Positions 51,701-62,399 of a DNA stretch of 64,000 nt are shown one piece after another. The notes under the pieces were generated by a model, which did no database searches, was not told the DNA's origin, and saw only the letters and a program-made list of their open reading frames with translations. The stretch covers positions 248,001 through 312,000 of the forward strand of contig JAFKAC010000030.1 in assembly GCA_025766275.1 (NCBI GenBank), written 5' to 3'. This stretch comes from Lactarius indigo. Its lineage: Eukaryota > Basidiomycota > Agaricomycetes > Russulales > Russulaceae. Position 1 is the first letter of the stretch. The number at the start of each line of letters is the position of its first letter. A program made the position numbers and the translations under genes.

Positions 51701-52879
51701 GCCAACAGCGCACAGTGGCCACGCCTTCGCCAAGATCGAGTCACCACGTAAGAACCAACGGTATGGCATGATAGCACGACCGTTGGCAAGAAAACACGGC
51801 TCGTGCACAAAGAAATGCAGGCCATCAATTACCGCCATAGGTGTGACGACAGCTGGATCAGCATTGTCATGCCAGTGCCGTCCGTGCCAATATTCACTAA
51901 CCATTTTGCCAGCATCCTCGGGGTAAAAGTGGAGATGCGGGCGGACTAGGGGGTTTGCCATTTCCTATACATAGTTACTGAGTAAGGAAACGCGTGCAAA
52001 GATAAAAGAAATTTTACCTGAGATATAATATCTGCAATAGAGTTGACGAAAAAGTGATGTCCGTGCGCACCAATATATTGGAAGGTACGAACACCACACA
52101 TATCATGCAGCGCAGTGTTCTGAGCGCGGATGGTTTTTGCTGACGGGACATTTGATAGACCATTTATCCTAAGGAAGGAAAGCATCGTGTCTACTTGTCG
52201 CCTCAAGAACACGGAGCGAGGGGTATTCGTAATGATGTCAAGTGTGGCTGCCTAGCATAATATATTTCAATGGCCATCGACTCGGACACGATTCGCAAGA
52301 AGACTTACTACTTTGCTATGCCATGGGTACCACTCGTCCGAGGCAGCACTTGGCGCGTGCATCAAATCTCCAAGAGGACCGTTATCTGGCTCTGCGATGT
52401 AAATATTGTGAGTTATTTGTGCGTCAGCTTTGTGACTGACCAGGAAGTTCGTCCTCTGCATCAAAGTCAAACGCGTCCACAAACGCATCATTGGAATCGC
52501 CATCACTCTCAATGAGAGCAGTGGGAAGGGGCTCAAACCCTTGTTCGGGCTATGTATGTCAAGATCGTCACCCGATACTATTCGCACAAGCTTAAGTTAT
52601 GATTACACGCACCTCTGTGGAGATATCAAATATACTTAGAAGGTCATCAGTGGGATCGAGGAATGCATTGCTCAGAGTACTAGCAGGGCCCTGTGTGAGG
52701 GCGGGGTCGGATCCAGCATCATCGGTCGATTGTGGTAGGGACCACTGATAAGAGATGAATTCCACAGACGACTTGTGTCTAGAGCTGGTAATGTGACGGC
52801 TCAAATGGCGTTCACGGTGTATGACATTATCCCTGCAAATCGTGCAAGTCCAATTGCCCGGTGATACCGACTGCCAACC
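48707..52879 (-). pseudogene. Long spliced gene M of the agaricomycete GDNPMQSE family, probably transposon-derived
   Basis: Minus-strand gene of about ten exons, assembled from conserved peptides and GT-AG junctions. The first exon (about 52879-52613) has a C2H2-like finger, CTICRDNVIHRERHLSRH. Later exons: 52212-52018 (RRQVDTMLSFLRINGL), 51964-51555, 51515-~51230, 51165-50486 (LLGDNPMQSEFACHIG, FFCRMCDVKG), 50429-50056, 50000-49547 (RFGPAILFATESFESFNAV), and a last exon ending at 48707 with a CxxHNC-type cluster and an RG-rich tail. Introns are 39-55 bp where measured. One in-frame TGA (50196-50198) replaces a residue I expect to be arginine in SLTG-DFR. I recall this family as repeated in many mushroom genomes; the biochemical role is unknown and a transposase origin is an inference. 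Nearly intact. Confidence 0.65.
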
Positions 52880-53419
52880 TGGAGAATGAGGTTAGCACGC
52901 AGATTAGCCGAGTCCGATTGCTGGGGTCACACACAGTCTCCTGGTAATTGAGCCTGAGGAGGGTCTTGCCTTGGTGCAGCGGACATCAGCAACAGTCGAG
53001 TATAATTGTGACGGCTTGACACCAAGGTTGGACTATGGAAGTACTCTGTTCATTCAGCTCACTATTTATCGGTGAAGAGGCAGCAAATCCTCGGCATCGT
53101 TTGACGTGGCACAGAAGACAGTGGCATCGATAAACACCGGATGGCGCCCAAACTGTCCTCAGGACGTTGGCCAACACAACCTGATAACGATACGAAGACC
53201 GAGCCGGTTGTCACATCACCACTAGCCGACGGCAGAAATCGGCAAAAAAATCGGTACAATATACAGTTGGTCCGGAGGCACTACCCGATGTCGCACCGGA
53301 TCTCTCACTGAATTAAACCCAATTATTTATGATCACTGTGCCATGTTTCAGGGCATATCACAATCCTAAGTCTCATTTTGTCACGGTTAACCTCAGGACA
53401 GTTTGCTTTCCCAGTGGTG
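52880..53419. other. Upstream region of M, no gene seen
   Basis: May contain the promoter and leader exons of M. A CTCCAG/GTTGG acceptor-like site lies near 52879. Nothing else could be supported. Confidence 0.3.
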
Positions 53420-53577
53420 TAGTGGCATCAGTCATCAGTCAGCTATCGTGTTGTATCTCCTATCGCACTGCCGTATCACCGTAAGTAAGTCCACAACTAA
53501 TCTACCTTACCGCCATAGTTGCAACCGGTACAGTAAGGGTTCCGAGTTGTATAGTTCGTACAAGTGAGAACGTAACA
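53420..53577 (-). repeat. LTR fragment P
   Basis: Only the U3 start of a minus-oriented LTR related to C/F/G/H: AGTCCACAACTAATCTACC, GTTGCAACCGGTACAGTAAG and a terminal CGTAACA. It lies just upstream of the preserved intron end of gene L. Confidence 0.7.
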
Positions 53578-54414
53578 CATTGAAGCATATGTAATTACTT
53601 CGGATGGAGTCTGGATTGCAACTAACATATATATATATCTAGATATCATCACGTTTTGAAATCCAGATGGCTTGACGGGAAACGTAACCGTCGATTAGAT
53701 CACCTTGTCTTTACACTCGTGAAATCAGCGGACCCTTACTACCGGTTTCGGCATGACAGGCAACAAGCTGGTCTTGACGGCCTTAATTTAGAAGTGGCGC
53801 GCCGAAAGGTTATCGAGGAGACGGCTAGAACGATCACCTGCGATTCTATTGAGAAATTTGATGATTCTCAATTTCATGTCGCGTCGCAAACTAAATTGGG
53901 GGATTTCTATGCAATTAAGCTCGCTCCGCCTGCATGTAACTGCGAAGACTTCCCGTGCATACGGTTCTGCAAGCACATTGGTGCAATCTATTTCCACTTC
54001 CCTCATCTGCGCCCCAAGGATGGTCCCGCCGCTTCATCAACGCTTCCTCAGCCCGAACAGCCTGAACGCACAACGCCCGGCCAATCAACAAAGGACACAG
54101 TCCACTTATTAGTTCAAGATATCAACAGGTTATCGCACAAACTCATTGCGAACGATACTGATCAGTCGACACCTTCCCAGGCCATTGTGGAGGCAGTCCG
54201 GTCTGCAAAAGTCAGTCTCTCAGCTGTGATCACGTCAGTGACGGGTGCCAATTCCTTGCCACACAAGGAAAGGATCGCGCCCAATCAGCATTCATGGACG
54301 GAGACCGCCGAGAGAATGGGCATCAAGAAGACCGTAAAGCGTCGCAGACTCCCAGAAGAAGTCGGGCTGACTGAGAAGACCATTGGGGCTGCGAAGGGCA
54401 AGCGTCGCCGGGTG

Positions 54415-55224
54415 TGTTACGCTTGTACGGGCGTAGTGTCCGACTTGGACGGTTCTGCGGGAACACAATGCCCCAAATTGTCAGCCAACTTACAGGGGAG
54501 GCAAATACAGCCAAGGCGTCCCCTGGTTGACAAAGATACTAGCAGCCTTCTATCAGACAGAAGTACTGAGAGGCAAAGAATGGCAGAGGTAAGAGGAAAG
54601 GGGGATGAGCAAACAGCCCGAGGGGCGGCAAACAGCCCAGCTCAAAAGATAGAGGGAAATCCGCAAACAGCAGGTACAATTCCACAAGATCTCAAGCTAG
54701 AGAATAGGGGATACAAACTACCCTACTTATACTCTAGCCATCGTAAGGTTCAAACTCAGAAACCCTAATACAACGATCCTAGGGTGAGTAATCGTACAGT
54801 AAAAGTGTCATCGGGAATGTGTAATCATCAGTCAGCATACAGTCAGTCAACCAATCAGGACAAGGCATCAGTCATCCTTATCGTAACAGTGTAATCATCT
54901 ATGAGTCATCTGCAGTCAGTATCAGTCATCAGGTACCAAACATCAGTCAGCCAGGCACAAGCTCATCTGGACTCTTCTGGTGCATTCTAGCCAGGTCACG
55001 TGCCAGGGTCACGTGACGGGCGACTTGGGTGTTGCCTTTATCCAGGTCGATGGAACCTACAATTCTGCGCATCATTGCAGAAGGTCCAGTGGACTCGCGG
55101 ACCAGGGCACTTATCTCTTGGTTTATGGCTTATCTCAGCCCTTTCTTCGTCATCTTTTTCTTCTCCTTGTGATTGCGTTCGTTGTATCGCCACTTGCCGA
55201 GGTTGGGAGGGTAAAACCGTAACA
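54415..55224 (-). repeat. Solo LTR N in gene L
   Basis: 810 bp, TGTTACGC...CGTAACA, with perfect target duplications GGGTG at 54410-54414 and 55225-55229. The start resembles LTR I (TGTTACGC and ACTTGGACG). Excising it with one duplication restores the reading frame of L. Confidence 0.88.
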
Positions 55225-55689
55225 GGGTGTATACGGACCCATACGCTGGAGGTGAAAGACCAGGCAAGTTGGCAAAGCCTGATGCGCTCTCCGATGCTGC
55301 AAATCGGAAGGCGCACGCCTGTGCACTGCCTCTGGCTTCCCAACCGGCTCCCCCACTTGCAGTCCCCCTCCTTTCGACATCACAGCCCATTCTGGGCTCC
55401 ACATTCCTTCCGCTCGTGCTGCCAGCTCAGACGGTTCCCAATCACACGTTCCCGTCCGCCCCGACTTTCGCATTCGCACCTTCCCACCCGACTTTCACAT
55501 TCTCGCCTTCCCAGCCGATTCCAGCTCATGTAGCCCCCCCTGCACTTGTACCTCCCCTCCTTCCAGCATCGCAGCCGACTCTGGGCCCCGCGTCCTGGTC
55601 CCTTCCACTTGCGCCAGGTCCAGCAACTCGGACGCCTCATAACTACGTGTTCCCACCTACCCCACCTTCTGCGTTCCCACCTGCGACTG

Positions 55690-56268
55690 TGTTATGATCC
55701 AACGCTTCGGACCTAAGTCACAGTATGTCTCCCTCTTGTTTTCCCCTTCTGTACTATACCTTGTTACCAAAGGAGCTACTGTTACTAGTGGCGCTGTTCC
55801 TTTGCTTCTGAACTTCTGTTTACTCCGTTTAGTCTCTTTGATATTGTGTGGACTTGTGTTCATGTTGTTTGGAACCCTGTCCTATATAAACCTGTACCAT
55901 AGACTGTAGGAAGCCAGACTTGGCTTCGTTTGCAATCTAGCAACCTCGCCTCCGTACTTTGGTGTGACCTCGTCTTATCCCTCTCTTCTTGTGCACCCCC
56001 TACCTCAGTCCCTAACCAGGACACTTCGAAGTCTTTGCAGTTGAACTATATCAACGCGTTACACCTGTTATACTCTGTGCACTAGCAAGATCAAGTGTAG
56101 AGAAGTGTTAGACACTTCGGACGAGGAGTCCTACATTACAGAGTAGTGCTGCACCTTGTGCCACACTTTTATCACTCGTATTTCATAGCAATAAGACAAC
56201 AGAGGTCTTCGCTTGATACTTGTGTGATTCAGAACCTCTAGAACCCACGCCCCTGCTAGGGCGTAACA
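55690..56268 (+). repeat. Solo LTR O in gene L
   Basis: 579 bp from TGTTATGATCC to GGCGTAACA, flanked by GACTG at 55685-55689 and 56269-56273. It contains TATATAAA near 55883 on the plus strand, which favours plus orientation. Unlike the other LTRs in sequence; superfamily uncertain. Confidence 0.8.
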
Positions 56269-56281
56269 GACTGCATTGTAA

Positions 56282-57060
56282 GACGCTGTTGCATTTCCCC
56301 CTCTCTCTTATCCCCATCCCCCATCCCGCTCGCTTTCTCTGTGCTTCACCGGCATTTCCTGTGCACACCCCTGGGACTCTCTGGCCCTCTCTCGGCAGGG
56401 GGGCATGCAGACACGCTCCTGCGACGTGCACAGCCAGCCAGCAAGCACAGGACAAGGCGCAGCCGGCGACGATGACGACGATAACGCATGCACACTGCTG
56501 TGACCACAGAAATCGGAGTTGCTTGCAGTGGTCTGCATGACAAAGGACCAGACGCTGGCAACGACGATGGCAACGACGCCTCCGTATGCACACCGCGCGC
56601 CGCCAAGCTCTGACTGACGGCGACGCCCCGTTATTATTTTATTTACATTTATTTTGTAAATTTGATAACACAATAAATTACTTCTTAAAAAGTATCCTTT
56701 TAAATGTTCACAGCTGAGTGCAAAAATGATGTTTTACTCAAGGAATCTTCCGGGACGAAGCCAACTTACTGGCAACCTTCCTTTTTTGACGTCGGAAAAT
56801 TATGTCATCTGGATGGGAAAAGAAGCCAACTTCCATACACGGCCAAAGGGAACATGACACAGTCACTCTCAACACCTTCCACCACATCCCACCGTACTAC
56901 ACTCCACTGCATAGTCTCCAATGTCCGGGGCTCCTCTGAGTCATGAAGCTCTCAATGTACCCGACACAGGAACTGGTACCTGGCTCCAACTCGCTCTATC
57001 TTCGTCGTTCTCACCCACCGTACAGCGTGCATAGGCAACGAACAATACCCGCCCCAGTCG
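56282..57060. other. Intergenic, no gene seen
   Basis: Between L and J2. A pyrimidine-rich stretch (56285-56400) and AT-rich sequence with AATAAA-like signals near 56672 are present. Open frames here show no family resemblance. Confidence 0.4.
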
Positions 57061-59727
57061 ATGCCGAATCAGGCCTCACTAGGAATATCAAACTTTGTTG
57101 ATGGGTCCGGGACTATATTTTCAATATATTTAGAAATGGCGATGGAAAAAGACAAGAAGATGGTCGAAGGATGGAAAGCGGATGCTGATGGCATTCTCAT
57201 CTTTGTCCGTCACTATCTTAAAATGCTATGCACTGCTTCAGACTCATCTCTTATAGACCGGTTTATTCTCTGCTGTCGTCGCGTCATTGATCTCAATGTC
57301 CATTCAGGACATTCGACCGAATCCTCAAGACACTTCCAACTTCTACCTCGCAAATATATATCAGACTCTCGCCGACCCAAATCAATCCATCATTTCGAGT
57401 TCACTCCCTGCTTCCCCACCCCCCTTTTCTCCGCCAAAATATGCAGTCTGGGTGAACGCACTTTGGTTCTTGAGCTTGGTCATCAGCATCACCTGTGCTC
57501 TACTCGCGACGTTGCTTCAGCAGTGGGCACGGCGATACCTCAAGCTCACTCAGCCACGTTGCAGTCAACACAAGCGTGCTCGGATCCGTGCTTTCTTTTT
57601 CGAAGGTGTCGACAAGTTTTTCCTTCCGTGGGTAGTCGAAGCATTGCCCACACTGCTACATGTTTCTCTGTTTCTATTCTTTGCTGGCCTAGTTGTGTTC
57701 CTATGCAACGTCGACCTTACTATTTTCAAACTGGTGCTGTCGTGGGTCGGTGTTTGCACGGCTTTATACGGATGTATCACTGTTATGCCGCTTTTTCGCC
57801 ATGACTGCCCATACCATACCCCGCTTACATCATTGGTGTGGCCCATAGTTATTGGGATACCATTTGTCGTCCATGGGGTTCTCCGGTGGTTTGCCTGGTC
57901 GATTTACTTTCATAATAGGGCCCTGAATTACTTCGGAGGCTTGGAGAAAAGTTACCGAAAACTACTCGTGCAGGGCATGCAGAAGACAGTCGAGGAAACC
58001 GCCCTGAACTCGTCATCAGAGATCGACACTCGTGCGTTTGTGTGGACGCTCGACAGTTTAGACGAAGACCACGAGCTGGAGCGCTTCTTTTCTGGCTTAC
58101 CTGGCTTCCGGAGCTCCGTAGTGGTCAGCGATCCTCTGCCCAGTCTCACTGAAGAGCAAATGGAAAGGCTTTCCGTGGCGTGGATGGGATTGCTTGATCG
58201 CTCATCCTCGTCCGATTCGCTTCCCGAGTCGGACAGAAATCGGCGAATCATCATCTGCGCCAAGGCCATCCCCCAGGCAGGAATTCCCGATGCATCTCAG
58301 TGGATCCTCGATAGCATCATGTCTGGAGAACACCATCAGGGACTACGGACTGCCGAATTTGGCTGTATTGTGAGAGGCTGGGCCAATAACCTGAGCGGAA
58401 ACCAGGGTGCTGCGCTTGTTATACAGGCTATACTTACTAATATTGTCGCAACAGCTCGACGGCGCAACGACCCTTGGTTTATTCTCGCCTCCCATGAACT
58501 CGGCGTCCCACAATCTGTCCTCCGAGACTACGCCGCACGTGGTAACAATCTGTCACTTTCCGTCTTGATTCACGTCATTCGTCGGCAATTTGACCATTTC
58601 GGGAAATCATCTTGGCCGGGATCAAGTTCTCGCTCATTCTAGAAATGGCCTCCAAATTCGATGCGCAAGATACGTCACCCGAACTACAGCACGAGTTCTG
58701 CGCGCTCTGGAGCCAAATCGTTCTCAAAGCGCAGAATGACAACAGTCAGGCAATCGCGGTGTATCTCCTCAGACCGATTCGCAAAATATATATTGCCCTA
58801 CATCGAGATACCAATTCTGCCCCAAAACGATTCTCCGCCTCCACTGGTAATTTGGATGACATCCTGTTTTGGCAATCCTCGTATCCGGTGTGCAACGTCG
58901 CTGGCCATATTCACGAAGGCTCTGCCTCCACAGCGTACGTTCACGATGTCTCAAATGACAATGTTGCTCTCGCCCCCGCTTCCTCTGCGGGTCCCGGTCC
59001 GTTTTCCTTGTCCGCACCCGCCCCACTTCGTGTCATCGAAAGCCTCACGGATGTACCGCCACTTGGCACCTTCCACCCCGCTCATCGAGCAACTATCGAA
59101 AACCACCATATTCCTGCCACTTCTCCGGATCCAGTTATCACCCATGTGATACAAGACAACACCGACACCTCTACAAGAACGATATCCACCTCCACCCCAG
59201 ACATATTGGCATCCACCCTTCCCATCTCAAAGGCTTCATCCCATTCGACGGGTACCGCCCACGCTCATCACGCAGGGACCCGCAGCGCTTCTTCGGGCCA
59301 TTTAGACGATCCATCATCGCCTTCTCCCAATCCGGTTCTCGATAATATGCTCCCAACAGGTCCGCTGTTGTCTCCATACACTTTCGTGACTGGATCTGAC
59401 CACATATCCTCACCAGAATCTCATCTTTCGGTGCTAGCTCCCGCTTCTGCCAGTCTATCTCGTCCGCGGCTGCCATCTGTACCTAATTTGAGTCCTGTTA
59501 CTGAGGGAGAAGGTAGCGTGAAGGCTGATTTTCGCAAGGAAAAGGACACTTTTTACCCTTCGCCGGGTTTCGAAGACGCTATGTCCACCCCAGATCTTCC
59601 ACCAGTCACCGTACCGAAATTTATGATCGACGTAACCATCGTGGGTCATTCACAGCGCTCTCTTGACGCCAAGTACACTGGAGGTCATCCTCCGAACCTT
59701 CCGCATGACCAGTATGATATTGTATAA
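57061..59727 (+). CDS. DUF6535-type multi-pass membrane protein (J2), one frameshift
   Basis: Exon 1 57061-57204 (ATG; VDGSGTIFSIYLEMA), intron 57205-57256 (52 bp, GTCCGT...TATAG), exon 2 from 57257 (TGLFSAVVAS). About 870 residues if the frame is kept. Hydrophobic segments lie near 49-65, 111-137, 178-199, 207-228 and 240-263, and QDTSNFYLANIYQ and LLQQWARRYL are typical of the family. A cytoplasmic region of paired helices and a Ser/Pro-rich tail follow. Near 58618 a single base is missing: the first frame ends at 58642, while the family-like continuation (LEMASKFDAQDTSPELQ) is in the -1 frame to 59727. This is either a recent lesion or a sequencing error. Function unknown. Confidence 0.75.
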
Positions 59728-62399
59728 AGCGCCCCTTCGTCCGATAGAGTTTGGATCTGTCAATAACCTCGTTCTGGTACTTTCCTCTGGAAATTCTTAT
59801 ATATATTTACAATATACGTATAGTGCAGCGAGTATATGTAACGCAGTGAGAAATGCAAGGACGTAGAAACCCTTTTGAGGGAGGAAGGGTACTAGTCAGT
59901 GAACTATCGTATTGTTTAAGGCAAAATCGGGCGTTTGGGTAAGTGCACGCTTGCGGCATCGTACTAGTTCTGGTGTGGTATCGGATGCCGAAGCAGCAGC
60001 GAGCGGGCTATGAGAACCAAGGTGAAAATTTGAAGAGCCAGTGTAGAACGGCGCAGGAACCGGCCGGAGGACGATGGCTTCGTGGCGTGGAGCAGAAGAC
60101 TATGGCGATTGCGCCGAGTGTGGCGGGCCCTGCACCCTGTGACGCAGGACCTAGCGAGCGAAAGTGCGCAGGTTTGTAGTGGTAGGCAGTGCCTCTGCGA
60201 AAAATATGTCAACGGACCAGGAAAAGCGAAAAGAGGCGGTGGGCGTACCGCTGCCTCGTCTCTCCAAGGATGTCGACAAGGCGCTCCAAAAAAGCCCTCT
60301 CCTCTGAAGGCGCAGTCTCCCTCTTCTTTAGCCTCGAAATTAGGGCGGAGGGGAGATCTGCAGCGCGTGCCAACACGTGGTTTATGTTGACGAAGTCCGT
60401 GAGCACGTACAGAATTGGAGACGTAAGGCCTTTAAAGAAAAGATCAGCCAAAAAATAATATGTGTGCGTATAAAAGGTCGAAGAATCCTTCAATAATAAG
60501 CTAAATATAAGCTTGAATCTCTGTTTTAAGACAGTAGTGCAACGAAGGCGTCGAGGAAAAAAAAAGTGCTTATCACGCACCGCTGTCAGAACCCCCGTCT
60601 AGGCTTAGCCCCTAGACACCCCTGAATACGACAGAAAATATATCCCTTCGCCGCGCAAATATCACCAGATAGAGGCGTCTGACCCTCTTCGACTAGAAGC
60701 TTCTGTCGAATCGATTGGACTTAGTGTAAGGTGCTTGTTCCGGATCTGGTCTACTCAGCTAGGTGTACCTTGCGAGCTCGCCGACCTGTACTGTGCCCAT
60801 TAATTAGACGCAGAATACAACCAAATACTCGCACACCTGAGTCCCCAAAAGTTCCCTTCTCGCGAATATTGATATTGCGATGATATTTGTTTTTGCTATT
60901 TCATTTCATGTAGTTGCAGATGCACCTCGGCACAAGAAGGCCAAACAACATCGAGAGCATCATATCAAGCGCTTGCATGTCGGCGATTCGGCTGATCCCA
61001 GCTCCCTTTCCCCCTAACACTTCACATGACTCATCACGTGCACCAACATGGGTCCGCAGGTGAAGCAGAGAGAGAAGCGAGGACATACTGCTGCCCCAAT
61101 TTGAAAACTTGAAGAGGTTGACAAGGCGCTCCAGGGGTCTGCTCACCCATAACGACGTGATCTCCCGCTCCATTAGCACTCCTTGGCGTGGGCCCCGACT
61201 TCCGGGCAGCAGCGGCAGCGAATGAGAACTCAACCCGAATGTGCATAAGGCAGCGCACAACACATGTCACAGTAAGCAACGAAATAGGAGAAGGCGCGTG
61301 TGTGCACAGCGAGAGCATGTCGTTTGAGTGCGAGGTGAGACGCAAGACGATGAGGGTACCAGTGGTCGTGTATGCGCTCATGGGGTGGCGTGACCAATGG
61401 ACAGGTGGGCAACGGCATCGACATTGAAGGCATGTCAGTGTGGGAAAAGTGTGTAAGAGTGTATAGCCGTGCGGAATGAGTTTGAGGGCGACATGGCGTT
61501 AGGAGGACGAGAGGTGGGGTCGGTACCTTGAATGAGTCATAAAAGGCGAAAAGTCAGGCATGAGTACGTGGACGATGGGTGGGCGCTAAGGAGGTCCGTC
61601 ACCAACCATAAGATGTGGAAAGAATGGGCATTATCGCGATGAGGAGTGGGAAGCAAGGTGGGAGGTCCGCGTGGGTCAATCGTCCGAGCACAGCGTACGC
61701 GATTCAAAAGACTTATGGAAGGGGCCCAACCGAGAGTAAAATGGCGGAGCTCCGCATTTCCTGACTTTGAGTGCTTGAGCTCCCTTGGAGCCTCAGTATG
61801 ACCTTTTCTCTTGATCCTTCTTGGAAATAGCAAAGCAGAGCCGAGTCCATGCAGAATGGTTACAGCAATACCACGATGGAGTTAGACTCAAGAGACGACT
61901 GAGGTGATAGGGTTAGGGTTGTAGGTTTGTGAGTTCGGCGTTGTTGTAATCTCCAACATCCAATATTCGTCATTTTTCCTCACCGTCTATGATACAACTG
62001 AGGGAGAGATTTCCACGTGAGGTTGACTTCCTTTTTTCTACCGCGAAACGCCAAAATGACTTATAAAACCACACAATACAAGAATTACTGTAAGGCCCAT
62101 GTTGCGATATCATCGAGCGCTTGCGGTTCGGTCGACCTCGTGTGTCACCATCAAAACCTTATCAAGGGGAGGTCAATAGTGACTCACGCCGTCCCACCAC
62201 CTTGCACTTTTCATATTTGACTCGGACTAGTTTCAAAACCCTCAATCCCACGAGCTCCTCACGACAATATCGACATGACTGAAGGTATGGGGCCAGGCAC
62301 CGGCCCCTTATCATTCCTTTGCTCTAGCCTCGCCGATCTCACCCGTCACTGTCGACAGTCACCCCCATAGCTGACCACCAGTACCCACCCCCGGAAGTG
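59728..62399. other. Intergenic, no gene supported
   Basis: About 2.7 kb between J2 and J3. Short open frames on both strands show no domain. A 14-base string, GACAAGGCGCTCCA, occurs twice (near 60274 and 61119), and a two-unit TTAGGG repeat sits near 61912. Neither suggests a function. Confidence 0.4.

Larger units (their letters stand above)
53643..56281 (+). pseudogene. SWIM zinc-finger gene L, split by two solo LTRs
   Basis: Plus-strand paralogue of K. The exon begins after CTAG at 53643 with YHHVLKSRWLDGKRN; SWIM motif CNCEDFPCIRFCKH near 53938-53980; then SWTETAERMG and a basic KGKRRR segment at 54414. After solo LTR N the frame resumes YTDPYAGGERPGK at 55230 (K has NTDPYSGGLRSGK) and runs through a proline-rich tail to 55689. 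After solo LTR O only three codons remain, ending in TAA at 56279-56281. The longer ORF seen across 54415-54768 is LTR-encoded and not real. Apart from the insertions and the missing 5' half, I see no stop. Confidence 0.8.

Noticed and set aside
54415..54768. Apparent C-terminal third of the SWIM protein L
   Set aside because: This stretch lies inside solo LTR N, which is bounded by perfect GGGTG duplications; the real tail resumes at 55230.
55000..55533. 177-codon ORF overlapping the end of LTR N
   Set aside because: It spans the LTR boundary and reads the SWIM tail in the wrong frame; K supports the YTDPYAGG frame instead.
60270..61135. Repeated 14-mer GACAAGGCGCTCCA as a repeat family
   Set aside because: Two copies with unrelated flanks; no element boundaries could be found.
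61909..61923. Interstitial telomeric repeat (TTAGGG)
   Set aside because: Only two units, not enough to distinguish from chance.
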